Assembly: GCA_963706555.1 (NCBI GenBank)
Contig: OY970164.1
Coordinates: 3,038,001-3,102,000, forward strand
DNA: 64,000 nucleotides
Source: Bog-473 sp963706555
GTDB lineage: Bacteria > Actinomycetota > Acidimicrobiia > Acidimicrobiales > RAAP-2
Direction of reading: 5' to 3'
Shown: piece by piece, positions 16,538 through 24,821 of the stretch
Layout: the number at the start of each line of letters is the position of its first letter
Numbering within the stretch: position 1 is the stretch's first letter
Made by a program: the position numbers and the translations under genes
The notes under the pieces: model-generated
The model's input: only the letters and a program-made list of their open reading frames with translations
The model's database searches: none
Told to the model about the DNA's origin: nothing

Positions 16538-17416
16538 TCAGTTTCCTCCCGCTGCGTCGTCGTCCGGATATGGCTCTTCGAAGTAGTCGTCGCCCGTCAT
16601 CGCAACCAGCCCGTTGTACAGCTCGGTGGGCGGGGCCTCGGTTGCGGGTGAGGCGATCCGCGTCGGCATGATCCCCTCGCGCTGGCGCAGGGCGAACATG
16701 CTCTCGCGGTGGCCCGAGTAGCTGAGGGGCTGGCGCACCATCCAGAGGATGCCCTCTGCTGCCACCTCGGAGGGCTCCCAGTTCGAATGATCCGCGCCGG
16801 GGGTGTTGGCCACGAAACCCTCGGAGGCTACGGCGATGTCGATGCGGAAGCAGTTGACGGCGATGTTCGCCGGGGCCAGTTGCTTCGCCGCATCGACCGT
16901 CAGTCGCTCCAGCCCGATCTTCGAGATGCCGTAGGCGAGGAGCGACGGATGCGGAAAGAGTGCGGCCACCGAAGACACGTTGATGACGACGCCGCCCCCC
17001 TGGGCCTCCATGAGCGGCGCCGCCTCGCGGATGGCGATCAGCGGTGCGCGGAGGTTCACCTGCATGATGAGGTCGTAGCGCTTGAGAGGGATGTCGAGAT
17101 CGCCGATGAACGTGATCGCAGCGTTGTTGACGAGGATGTCGAGACGCCCGAAGTGCGCGTGCGTCGCGGCCACCATTGCCTCCACCTCCTTGTCGACGCC
17201 GAGGTTGGTGGGCACGGCGAGGCCCCGCCGACCGGTCGCCTCGATCCGACGCACCGTTTCGTCGATGGTGCCCGTCGTGCGTTGGGGATTGGCCTCGGTG
17301 GCCCGTGCGGCACACGCGACATCGCAGCCCGCTTCGGCCAGCGCCACGGCCGTCGCGGCGCCGACCCCACGGCTCGCGCCGGTCACCAGCGCTACTTTTC
17401 CTTGCAGATCGTCCAC
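16538..17416 (-). CDS. SDR family oxidoreductase
   Basis: This 292-residue SDR has the loop TGASRGVGAAT, NNAAITF in place of NNAG, and the catalytic residues INVSSVAALFPHPSLLAYGISKIGLERL. The C-terminal 80 residues are longer than in FabG-like enzymes and end in an acidic tail. The family position of the tail (EPSEVAAEGILWMVRQP) resembles SDRs annotated beside acyl-CoA genes in actinobacteria. GTG 17416 is the start. The downstream phosphotransferase begins only 4 bp after its stop, so they form an operon. The TetR gene at 17597 is divergent, with an imperfect palindrome between. Confidence 0.85.
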   Translation of the reverse strand: MDDLQGKVALVTGASRGVGAATAVALAEAGCDVACAARATEANPQRTTGTIDETVRRIEATGRRGLAVPTNLGVDKEVEAMVAATHAHFGRLDILVNNAAITFIGDLDIPLKRYDLIMQVNLRAPLIAIREAAPLMEAQGGGVVINVSSVAALFPHPSLLAYGISKIGLERLTVDAAKQLAPANIAVNCFRIDIAVASEGFVANTPGADHSNWEPSEVAAEGILWMVRQPLSYSGHRESMFALRQREGIMPTRIASPATEAPPTELYNGLVAMTGDDYFEEPYPDDDAAGGN

Positions 17417-17525
17417 GGTACGGCTCCTTCTCTCAGCCGGGCTCCCGGGTTCGGCCCGAGACCCTTCCCCTCAGCCGCGGTTGCGGCGGGTGCATCCTGT
17501 CATGGAAGCAGACGGCGCAAACAGT

Positions 17526-17549
17526 ATGTATGTTAGAAACAACATGTAT
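17526..17549. promoter_or_regulatory. Imperfect palindrome between SDR operon and TetR gene
   Basis: The arms ATGTATGTT and AACATGTAT (7 of 9 pairs) flank AGAAAC. The site lies 48 bp before the TetR start and 110 bp from the divergent SDR start. Its AT-rich character and position fit a TetR autoregulatory operator controlling both directions. Confidence 0.45.
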
Positions 17550-17596
17550 CAAACGCTCCGCATGTTGCGCCGCCACTCCGACCGGGAGGGAACCCT

Positions 17597-18247
17597 ATGA
17601 CGACACGGACCAAGGCGCAGGGCCGTCCGGCCGAGGCGGCCAGCCGCCGTGACGCCCACGTGCAAGATACGAGACGCGCCCTCCTCGACACCGCCCGCCA
17701 GCTCTTCGCCGAGAACGGCTTCGCCGGGACCCGTACCGAGGACGTGGTCCAGCGTGCGGGACTGACCCGGGGCGCGCTCTACCACCACTTCCGCGACAAG
17801 GAGGACCTCTTCCGGGCCGTGCACGAAGAGGTGGAGGACGAGGTCATCCGATTGTTGTGGCGCCGCTCCGACGACCACGCCGCTGGCGCCTGGGAGCTGT
17901 TCCGGGCCAACAGCGAGGTCTATCTGGACGCAGCGTCGACAAACCCGGCCTACCGCCAGATCTGCCTGGTGGACGGCCCCGCCGTGCTCGGATGGCGTTC
18001 GTGGTCCGAGCGCAGCGACGGCCCGACGCAACATATCGTCCGGTATCTCTCCGACGCCATCAAAGAGGGTTCCCTCGAACCACAGCCCGTCGAGCCCCTG
18101 GCCCATCTGCTGGCCGCCCTCGGCGTGGGGGCAGCCATGTACGTGGCCCAGCATGCCGACCCGGCGCTGGCCCGGCGCGAGGTCAGCGCGTGCAACGAGC
18201 GATTCCTCGCCGGCCTCGGCGTGCACGACCCTCAAGATGCATCATGA
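17597..18247 (+). CDS. TetR/AcrR-family transcriptional regulator
   Basis: This 216-residue protein has the TetR N-terminal helix-turn-helix (residues about 24-70): TRRALLDTARQLFAENGFAGTRTEDVVQRAGLTRGALYHHFRDKEDLF is complete and canonical in layout. The C-terminal helical ligand domain is typical, with RSDGPTQHIVRYLSDAI. It is divergent from the SDR-kinase-F420 operon and likely represses it and itself, with a hydrophobic catabolite or acyl-CoA as effector. ATG 17597 has GAGGGAACC upstream. Confidence 0.88.
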   Translation: MTTRTKAQGRPAEAASRRDAHVQDTRRALLDTARQLFAENGFAGTRTEDVVQRAGLTRGALYHHFRDKEDLFRAVHEEVEDEVIRLLWRRSDDHAAGAWELFRANSEVYLDAASTNPAYRQICLVDGPAVLGWRSWSERSDGPTQHIVRYLSDAIKEGSLEPQPVEPLAHLLAALGVGAAMYVAQHADPALARREVSACNERFLAGLGVHDPQDAS

Positions 18248-18289
18248 TCACGAGGTCTTCGCACAACCGCCCCTTCGCATCCACACGAA

Positions 18290-18365
18290 GCACACACCGA
18301 CTGAGCACACACCGACTGAGCACACACCGACTGAGCACACACCGACTGAGCACCACACCGACTGA
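18290..18365 (+). repeat. 15-bp tandem repeat GCACACACCGACTGA, five copies
   Basis: Four perfect copies and one with a one-base insertion run from 18290 to 18365 and end just before GAGGAGAAG, the ribosome site of the ACAD at 18380. Each unit contains TGA, giving serial stops in one frame. There are no variable spacers, so it is not a CRISPR. Confidence 0.95.
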
Positions 18366-18379
18366 GGAGAAGAAAACAG

Positions 18380-19681
18380 ATGGCCTGGGATTTCTCAACT
18401 GAGCCCGAGTTCCAAGAGAAGCTGGACTGGACCCGAGAGTTCGTCCGCGAACGTGTGGAGCCTCTCGACCTGCTCTACCCGCACCGCCAGTTCCACCCAC
18501 TCGATGACGAGTTGCGCCCGATCGTGGACCCGATGAAGCAGGAGGTGCGAGACCACGACCTGTGGGCGGCGCACCTCGGGCCCGAACTCGGCGGCAAGGG
18601 GTACGGGCAGCTCAAGCTGGCCCTCCTCAACGAGATCCTGGGCCTGTCTGGCTGGGCCCCCATCGTCTTCGGCACCCAGGCCCCCGACACGGGGAACGCC
18701 GAGATCATCGCCCACTACGGCACGGAGGAGCAGAAGGAGAAGTACCTGCAGCCTCTCCTGAACGGCGAGGTGTTCTCCTGCTATTCCATGACCGAGCCTC
18801 AGGCCGGTTCGGACCCCAAGCAGTTCACGTGCCGGGCCTGGCGTGACGGCGACGACTGGGTCATCGACGGCTGGAAGTTCTTCTCGTCCAACGCCCGCAC
18901 CGCGGCGTTCCTCATAGTGATGACCATCACCGACCCCGACGTGTCGGTATACCAGGGGGCGTCGATGTTCCTCGTCCCGACCGATACGCCCGGGGTGGAA
19001 TTCGTGCGGCACGTCGGCCTGGCGGGGGAATCCGAGGACGAGGGCATGCATGCGCTCATCCACTACAACGAGGTGCGGGTACCGGCCGAGAGCCTGCTCG
19101 GCGGCGAAGGCCAGGCCTTCGCCATCGCACAGACCCGCCTCGGTGGGGGCAGGGTGCACCACGCAATGCGATCGGTGGCCACCTGCCAGAAGGCGCTGGA
19201 CCTGTTCTGTGAGCGGGTGCTCAGCCGCGAGACGCAGGGCAGTCTGCTGGCCCGCAAGGAGTTCATGCAGGGCGACATCGCCGACTCCTACGCCGAGCTG
19301 CAGCAGTTCCGTCTGCTCACCCTGTACACGGCGTGGGAGATCGACAAGTACGGGGACTACCAGCGCACCCGCAAGAACATCGCCGCCATCAAAATGCTGA
19401 CGCCCAAGGTCGTCCATGACGCCGTCTGGCGCTCCATGCACGCCCATGGCGCGCTCGGCGTCTCGAACGAAATGCCGTTCGGCGGCATGTGGATGTCGGC
19501 TCCCATCATGAGTGTGGTCGACGGGCCGACCGAGGTGCACAAGATCACGGTGGCGCGAGAGGTCCTCAAGGACTACGAGGCGGCGCCGGGCCTGTGGCCG
19601 ACCGCACACCTGCCGGCGCAGAGGGAGTTGGCCCGCGAGAAGCTGGCGGCCTGGACCGAGCACCTGGTCGGCAACTCCTAA
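18380..19681 (+). CDS. Acyl-CoA dehydrogenase family protein
   Basis: This 433-residue ACAD starts MAWDFSTEPEFQEKLDWTREF. Motifs include GYGQLKLALLNEILG, the FAD-side segment YSMTEPQAGSDPKQFTCRA (about residues 134-152), and the C-terminal TPKVVHDAVWRSMHAHGALGVSNEMPFGGM with VVDGPTEVHKITVAREVL. The sequence type is the longer FadE group (ACAD10/11-like), distinct from the pair at 6233 and 40509. It dehydrogenates a CoA ester. It begins an apparent operon with the quinone oxidoreductase 15 bp on, and its 5' leader is the 15-bp tandem repeat. Confidence 0.9.
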   Translation: MAWDFSTEPEFQEKLDWTREFVRERVEPLDLLYPHRQFHPLDDELRPIVDPMKQEVRDHDLWAAHLGPELGGKGYGQLKLALLNEILGLSGWAPIVFGTQAPDTGNAEIIAHYGTEEQKEKYLQPLLNGEVFSCYSMTEPQAGSDPKQFTCRAWRDGDDWVIDGWKFFSSNARTAAFLIVMTITDPDVSVYQGASMFLVPTDTPGVEFVRHVGLAGESEDEGMHALIHYNEVRVPAESLLGGEGQAFAIAQTRLGGGRVHHAMRSVATCQKALDLFCERVLSRETQGSLLARKEFMQGDIADSYAELQQFRLLTLYTAWEIDKYGDYQRTRKNIAAIKMLTPKVVHDAVWRSMHAHGALGVSNEMPFGGMWMSAPIMSVVDGPTEVHKITVAREVLKDYEAAPGLWPTAHLPAQRELAREKLAAWTEHLVGNS

Positions 19682-19696
19682 GCCGTCCTTCGACCG

Positions 19697-20683
19697 ATGC
19701 GCGCACTTCGATGCAATGAGTACGGGTCCACCGACGTGTTGGTGATGGAGGACCTGCCCGACCCGGTGCCGGGTGAGGGCCAGGTGGTGGTCGACGTCGT
19801 GGCGGCGGCGGCGAACTTCCCCGATGTCCTGCTGATCGCCGATCAGTACCAGATCAGTGTCCCAGTGCCGTTCACACCGGGGAGCGAGTTCGCCGGCGTC
19901 GTGCGCCTCGTCGGTCCCGGCGTCAAGGGCGTGGCGGTCGGGGATCGGGTCACGGGTGCATCCATGATCGGTGCGTTCGCCGAGCAGATCCTCGTCCCCG
20001 CCACGTCGGTGCACCACGTCGATGACGCAGTCGACCTTCGGACCGCCGCGGCGTTCGGGGTGGCGCACCGCACGGCGTACCTCGCGTTGCGCACCATGGC
20101 CGATGTGAGCCCGGGGGAATGGGTCGTCGTGCTGGGCGCGGCGGGCGGTGTCGGACTGGCCGCGGTCGAGCTGGCCCATCTCCTCGGGGCCCGTGTGCTC
20201 GCGGCGGCGTCGACGGACGAGAAGCTGGCGGTGTGCCTCGAGAAGGGCGCTGAGGTCGGGGTGAACTACGTCACCGAGAATCTCAAGGAGCGGATCAAGG
20301 AGATCACCGGCGGCGGCGCCGACGTGGTCATCGACCCGGTGGGCGGACCCTGGGCCGAGCAGGCGTTGCGTTCCATGACCTGGGCCGGGCAATTCATCAC
20401 GGTCGGCTTCGCCTCGGGCGAGATCCCCCGTATCCCCCTCAATCTGGTGCTCTTGAAGGGCCCGGTGATCACCGGGTTCACCATGCAGGGGATCGCCGCC
20501 AACCGGGCCGAGGACGTCGCCCGCCACGAAGCCGAATTGTGGGAGCTCCTGGCGACCGGGAAGGTGGTACCCCACGTCGGGGGGACGTTCCCGCTCGAGG
20601 ATGGGGCGCAGGCCTTGGTCGAGCTGGCCGAGCGCCGGGCCACGGGCAAGGTGCTGGTGGTGCCCACGTCACACGCCGGCTGA
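19697..20683 (+). CDS. NADPH:quinone oxidoreductase family (zinc-independent MDR)
   Basis: This 328-residue medium-chain reductase has the GroES-like N-terminal part (MRALRCNEYGSTDVLVMEDLPDP, TPGSEFAGVV) and a Rossmann domain with VVLGAAGGVGLAAVELAHLLGARVLAA at about residues 142-168. The zinc-binding cysteines of alcohol dehydrogenases are absent, as in quinone oxidoreductase/crotonyl reductase-like enzymes. It may reduce an enone or enoyl product made by the ACAD immediately upstream (15 bp), in the same operon. The end of the gene is followed by a 119-bp gap before the amidohydrolase. Confidence 0.87.
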   Translation: MRALRCNEYGSTDVLVMEDLPDPVPGEGQVVVDVVAAAANFPDVLLIADQYQISVPVPFTPGSEFAGVVRLVGPGVKGVAVGDRVTGASMIGAFAEQILVPATSVHHVDDAVDLRTAAAFGVAHRTAYLALRTMADVSPGEWVVVLGAAGGVGLAAVELAHLLGARVLAAASTDEKLAVCLEKGAEVGVNYVTENLKERIKEITGGGADVVIDPVGGPWAEQALRSMTWAGQFITVGFASGEIPRIPLNLVLLKGPVITGFTMQGIAANRAEDVARHEAELWELLATGKVVPHVGGTFPLEDGAQALVELAERRATGKVLVVPTSHAG

Positions 20684-20802
20684 GCCCTGACGCGGCCGAG
20701 CCACCGACGCCGGCCGAGCCACCGCCACCTCGAGGAGGGGTAGTCTCGCCCTTCTCCACGTCGGAGTCCGCCGGCCCGGGAAAGCGCCATGGGGGTCACA
20801 TC

Positions 20803-22011
20803 GTGAGGTTGCCGATCATCGATTCGGATGGGCACGTGATGGAGCCGTTCGAACTCTGGCAGGAGCGTCTGCCAGAGCAGTACAAGCACATGGCCTGGTG
20901 CCGTGTCATGGTCGACGGCCACGAGAAGGTGCAGTTCTTCGGGAATCCCACCAACTTCGAGTGGACGATCGGCTCGCTGTGCACGCCGGGGGCGCTGAGT
21001 GCAGCCGGCCGGCTCGATATCGACCTCGACACCGAGGTCGACCCGGGCGTCAACGATCCGATCCGCCGGCTGGAGCTGATGGATGCCCAGGGAATCGCCA
21101 CGAGTGTGCTCTTCCCGACGATGACGCTCGGCCTCGACGATCTTCCCGACCCCGGTTTCGCCAACGCATCCGCCCACGCCTACAACGGCTGGGTGCACGA
21201 CTTCGCGTCCGCAGACCCCATCCGGTTCCGTTGGGCCGCCGTGCTGCCCCTCAACGACCTGGAGTGGGCCGCGGCCGAGCTCGAATGGGCCATCGCCGAA
21301 GGCGCCACGACCATCATGCTCTCGCCCATCCCGACCCCGGCCGGCCAGTCGCTCGGCAGCACCGCCCTCGATCCCTTGTGGGCGCGCTTGGTCGAGGCGG
21401 GCATGCCGGCCGTGGTGCACGCCGCCAACCCGACCAGCCCGACATTGGGCATCGCCCACCATCTCGCCAACCGGGCCCAGTGGCAGATGGGCGTGCCGTT
21501 CCAGTTGCAGCTCGCCGTGTTGCATGTCATCGACGGCGGGACGCTCGAGCGGTTCCCCGATCTTCGCATGGGGTTCTTCGAGGGTGATGTGGGCTGGCTG
21601 CCGCACTGGCTCGGTCGACTGGACGAGACCTACGACAAAATGGCCCTGATCGCGAGCGAGCATCGACGGGGCGCGCTCGAACAGTTCTGCCAGCAATGTG
21701 TGATCTCGGGCGAGCCGGCCGATGCCGGGCTGGCCCTGACCGCGAACACCGTTGGGGCCGACCGGGTCCTGTGGGCCAGTGACTGGCCGCACCAGGACGG
21801 CGCATGGCCGGACCCGATCGAGATCATGCGGGACCGGACGGATCTGACGGAGGCGGACAAGCACGCCTCGTTCGTCGATGGTCCGGCCCGCTTCTTCGGC
21901 ATCGATCTCGACGAGCTCCTGGCCCATCTGGGCGAGGGGTGGGACAGGCTGGCCCCGATCGGCGGGATAAGCGGGATGTTGGCGGCGACCGCACGTGCGG
22001 TCGAAGTCTGA
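20803..22011 (+). CDS. Amidohydrolase 2 family protein
   Basis: This 402-residue protein starts VRLPIIDSDGHVMEPFELW, the characteristic opening of this actinobacterial family. The barrel motifs are MPAVVHAANPT and LWASDWPHQDGAWPDP, whose Asp is the expected catalytic residue. GTG 20803 has GGGGG upstream, while the in-frame extension to 20539 overlaps the previous gene and has no family similarity. Such enzymes act as hydrolases or non-oxidative decarboxylases. It is related to the proteins at 3831 and 42645. It forms a tightly spaced series with 22021, 23739 and 24818. Confidence 0.84.
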   Translation: MRLPIIDSDGHVMEPFELWQERLPEQYKHMAWCRVMVDGHEKVQFFGNPTNFEWTIGSLCTPGALSAAGRLDIDLDTEVDPGVNDPIRRLELMDAQGIATSVLFPTMTLGLDDLPDPGFANASAHAYNGWVHDFASADPIRFRWAAVLPLNDLEWAAAELEWAIAEGATTIMLSPIPTPAGQSLGSTALDPLWARLVEAGMPAVVHAANPTSPTLGIAHHLANRAQWQMGVPFQLQLAVLHVIDGGTLERFPDLRMGFFEGDVGWLPHWLGRLDETYDKMALIASEHRRGALEQFCQQCVISGEPADAGLALTANTVGADRVLWASDWPHQDGAWPDPIEIMRDRTDLTEADKHASFVDGPARFFGIDLDELLAHLGEGWDRLAPIGGISGMLAATARAVEV

Positions 22012-22020
22012 GGGGGGACC

Positions 22021-23739
22021 ATGGCGCCTGAGACCGACTATCAACTCATCGTTCGCAACGCGACGATCGTCGACGGCAGCGGGGGGCCGGCGACCGGGGG
22101 TGACGTGGCTGTGCGTGACGGGCTGCTGGCCCAGGTGGGCGGCCACGTCGGCGGGCGCGCCGCCGAGGAGGTGGACGGCCGTGATCTGGTCCTCGCCCCC
22201 GGCTTCATCGATCCGCACACTCATCTCGATGCCAACTTGTTCTGGGATCCGGACCTGACCCCGTCGTCGAGCTTCGGCGTCACCACCGTCGTGACCGCCA
22301 ACTGCGGGTATGCGCTGGCCCCGGTGGGGAGCGAGGAGGCGCGCCAGTACCTTGTTGCCGCGATGAGCACGGTCGAGCAGATCCCCGAGGTCTCCATCGA
22401 GACCGGCGTCCCCTTCGACTGGTCCGATCTGCCCTCGTACGCGGCCCGGCTCGATGCGCTCGACGTCTTGTTGAACCACGCCTTCCTGATCGGGCATGTC
22501 CCGATCCGGGCCGCTGTGCTCGGCGTCCCCGGTGCGTACACCCGTAAGGCGACTGCGGACGAAATCGCGGCGATGGGCTGCCTTTTGCGCCAGGGCACCG
22601 AGCTCGGCGCGCTGGGGTTCTCCACCGATCAGGTCATCGGCAATCCGGGTCCGGGCGGGACCGCCCTTCCCGGTCAGGTGTGTGGCGAGGACGAGCTCCT
22701 CTCCCTGGCTGCCGTGCTCGGTGAGGGTCCCGGGCCGGGGCTGTTCACCATGGCCAACGCGGCGCTCCTGCAGGGTCGCGAGGAGCGTGTCGCCGACCTG
22801 GCCTGGCACCAGCGCCTGGCGGAGGCCTCGGGGCGCCCGGTGGTGGTGGGGCCGATCTTCGACTCGACCGAGGATCCTGGTGGGGCCTTCGTGCTCATGG
22901 ACATGGCGCTGGCCGGACAGCAGGCCGACAAGAACGTGGTGCCCCAGATCTCGACCCGCCCCTTCGAGCTCTGGACCCGGTTGGACAGCCCGGGCACGCT
23001 GGTGCGGTCACTGCCGTCGTTGATGGCTGCGGTGCAGGACGCCGGTGCGGCCGGCGTGCGTACCCTGGCCGCTGACCCCGAGGCGCGGGCGCAACTGCGA
23101 CGGGAAGGGGCGGCCATGCCGCCGAACCCCGTCTTCAACGGCCGCTGGGACCATGTGCGGTTGCGCTACTCGCACCAACCCGGCGTGGAAGGGAAGGACC
23201 TGGCTGCCCTCAGCGCCGAACGGGGGATCGATCCGACCGACCTCCTGCTCGACCTGGCCCTGGCCGACAACTTCGAGACCCAGGTGGCGACGGTCATGCG
23301 TAACGGGGACGACGACCAGGTGGCGCGCCTGGTGGCGCACCCCGCCGCCATGATCGGGGCCTCCGACGCCGGTGCCCACATCCTCGCCAACACTGACAGT
23401 TGTTACGCCGTGTGGACGCTGCAGCACTGGGTGCGCGAACGCAAGGTGCTCTCGCTCGAACGGGCCGTGGCCATGCTCACCGGCGACCAGGCCCGGCTAC
23501 TTGGATTCGCCGACCGGGGGCTGCTGCGGCCCGGCCTCGCGGCCGACCTCGTGCTGTTCGACCCGGATCGGATCGCCACGACCCGGGTGCGCTTCGTCGA
23601 CGATCAGCCTGCAGCCGGGCGTCGCCTCGTCACCGACGCCGTCGGGGTGAGCATGAGTGTCGTGAACGGCGTGGTCGCCACCCGCGACGGTGTGTCGACG
23701 GGCGCGCGGCCGGGCCGGCGACTGCGACCCGTCGCCTGA
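22021..23739 (+). CDS. N-acyl-D-amino-acid deacylase-like amidohydrolase 3
   Basis: This 572-residue protein has the composite beta-sandwich/TIM-barrel layout of D-aminoacylases: LIVRNATIVDGSGGPATGGDVAVRDG at the N-terminus, PGFIDPHTHLDANLFWDP with the HxH metal ligands (about residues 66-73), and NCGYALAP. The C-terminal MIGASDAGAHI contains the expected metal-site aspartate and is followed by DLVLFDPDRI. Such proteins hydrolyse N-acyl amides or similar amide/lactam bonds. In steroid-degrading actinobacteria they are often found beside amidohydrolase 2 genes. It sits 9 bp after one amidohydrolase, and its stop TGA shares a base with the ATG of 23739. Confidence 0.82.
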   Translation: MAPETDYQLIVRNATIVDGSGGPATGGDVAVRDGLLAQVGGHVGGRAAEEVDGRDLVLAPGFIDPHTHLDANLFWDPDLTPSSSFGVTTVVTANCGYALAPVGSEEARQYLVAAMSTVEQIPEVSIETGVPFDWSDLPSYAARLDALDVLLNHAFLIGHVPIRAAVLGVPGAYTRKATADEIAAMGCLLRQGTELGALGFSTDQVIGNPGPGGTALPGQVCGEDELLSLAAVLGEGPGPGLFTMANAALLQGREERVADLAWHQRLAEASGRPVVVGPIFDSTEDPGGAFVLMDMALAGQQADKNVVPQISTRPFELWTRLDSPGTLVRSLPSLMAAVQDAGAAGVRTLAADPEARAQLRREGAAMPPNPVFNGRWDHVRLRYSHQPGVEGKDLAALSAERGIDPTDLLLDLALADNFETQVATVMRNGDDDQVARLVAHPAAMIGASDAGAHILANTDSCYAVWTLQHWVRERKVLSLERAVAMLTGDQARLLGFADRGLLRPGLAADLVLFDPDRIATTRVRFVDDQPAAGRRLVTDAVGVSMSVVNGVVATRDGVSTGARPGRRLRPVA

Positions 23740-24821
23740 TGGAGTTTCTCCCAGAGGCGGCCGGACCACACGATCCGATCCTCGTCACGACCGAACGCCT
23801 TGCCGGCTCTGTCCGGCGGACCACCAACATCGACACGACACGCCCTGACGGATTGCGGGCCGACGCCAGGGTCGACGGCCGCGCTCGTGACGTGCGCACC
23901 GACCCCGACGGCACGACCGAGGTCGTGGGCGAGGCGAGGCTGTTGGCCACGGTCAGCCCGCAGCAGAAGCTCCTCTCGATTACGACGTCGCCGAACGTGC
24001 CCGCCCTGCAACGATTGCTCGGGGCTTCGGTGGGCTCGGGGTTTCGTTCCCGCGTGAACGAGGTGCTACGCGAAGCCGCGGCCGGTGAGGGCGACGATGA
24101 CGACGGCGGGGCGGGGGAGTGCGACGACGGCTCGCTCCTGTACCTGCTGCTCGACGATCTGCCCGGCGCCACCCTGGTCTCGGGGTACGTCCTGCTCCGC
24201 TCCGGGCTGCTGGAGGATGCGCCGATCGACGCCGACCCCGCACCGCCGCCCAAAAGGCCGGCGCCGGACCTTGGGCGGATGGGAGATCTGTGCGCTGGTT
24301 GGGCGCAGGACGCCACCATGATGGTGCACGTGCGCCGCACCGGGTTGATCCCCGTACCCGTCGGCCCCGAGGCGCCGGTCCTCGAGCGCGAGGGCGACCC
24401 CTTTTCGTGGCACGCCATGGCCGAGCTGCCGCCGCTCTCGATCCGCCGCCGCCGCCGGCTCGACCTCATCGCGCCCGTGGTGCCCGGTGGCGAGCATCGG
24501 ATCGATCTGCATTTTCGTGACAGCCATACAGGCGACGACGGGGTCGAGACCGTCCTGCACGAGTACACCGTGACCGGCAGCGCCGACGCCGGATCGGGTC
24601 AGATCGTGGCCGTGGCCGCGCGGGCCCAGGTGCTGCCCTGGTTGGAGTGCCCCGGGGCCGTCGCCAGCGCAGACCGACTTGCCGGCATGGAGCTTTCGTC
24701 GCTGCGACCGACGATACGCAACGACTTCGTCGGGCGTAGCACCTGCACTCACCTCAACGACAGCCTGCGCTCGCTGGCCGACATCACCGCACTTGCACGA
24801 GAACTGGAGCCCACCACATGA
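23739..24821 (+). CDS. DUF2889-domain protein
   Basis: This 360-residue protein has no recognised catalytic motif. The C-terminal half carries the DUF2889 signature: QVLPWLECPGAVASADRLAGMELSSL followed by VRNDFVGRSTCTHLND, with conserved cysteines (ECPGA, STCTHLND). A low-complexity acidic segment lies near residues 117-133 (GEGDDDDGGAGECDDG). ATG 23739 overlaps the D-aminoacylase stop by one base. Its own stop overlaps the next ATG by 4 bp (ATGA), so the three proteins are probably made in fixed ratio. DUF2889 proteins lie in catabolic clusters and have no agreed function. Confidence 0.7.
   Translation: MEFLPEAAGPHDPILVTTERLAGSVRRTTNIDTTRPDGLRADARVDGRARDVRTDPDGTTEVVGEARLLATVSPQQKLLSITTSPNVPALQRLLGASVGSGFRSRVNEVLREAAAGEGDDDDGGAGECDDGSLLYLLLDDLPGATLVSGYVLLRSGLLEDAPIDADPAPPPKRPAPDLGRMGDLCAGWAQDATMMVHVRRTGLIPVPVGPEAPVLEREGDPFSWHAMAELPPLSIRRRRRLDLIAPVVPGGEHRIDLHFRDSHTGDDGVETVLHEYTVTGSADAGSGQIVAVAARAQVLPWLECPGAVASADRLAGMELSSLRPTIRNDFVGRSTCTHLNDSLRSLADITALARELEPTT

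Noticed and set aside
18290..18365. CRISPR array
   Set aside because: The units are 15 bp, directly adjacent and without unique spacers, and there are no cas genes.
18395..20575. 726-residue open frame on the minus strand
   Set aside because: It lies opposite the ACAD at 18380 and quinone reductase at 19697, both with strong family motifs. The minus-strand product has no recognisable domain and a His/Arg-rich composition typical of antisense frames in G+C-rich DNA.
20266..22809. 847-residue minus-strand frame
   Set aside because: It covers three recognised plus-strand genes and has no motif. It is an antisense shadow.
23400..23738. N-terminal extension of the DUF2889 protein
   Set aside because: It overlaps the D-aminoacylase-like gene in another frame and has no homology. 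ATG 23739 is coupled to the upstream stop.
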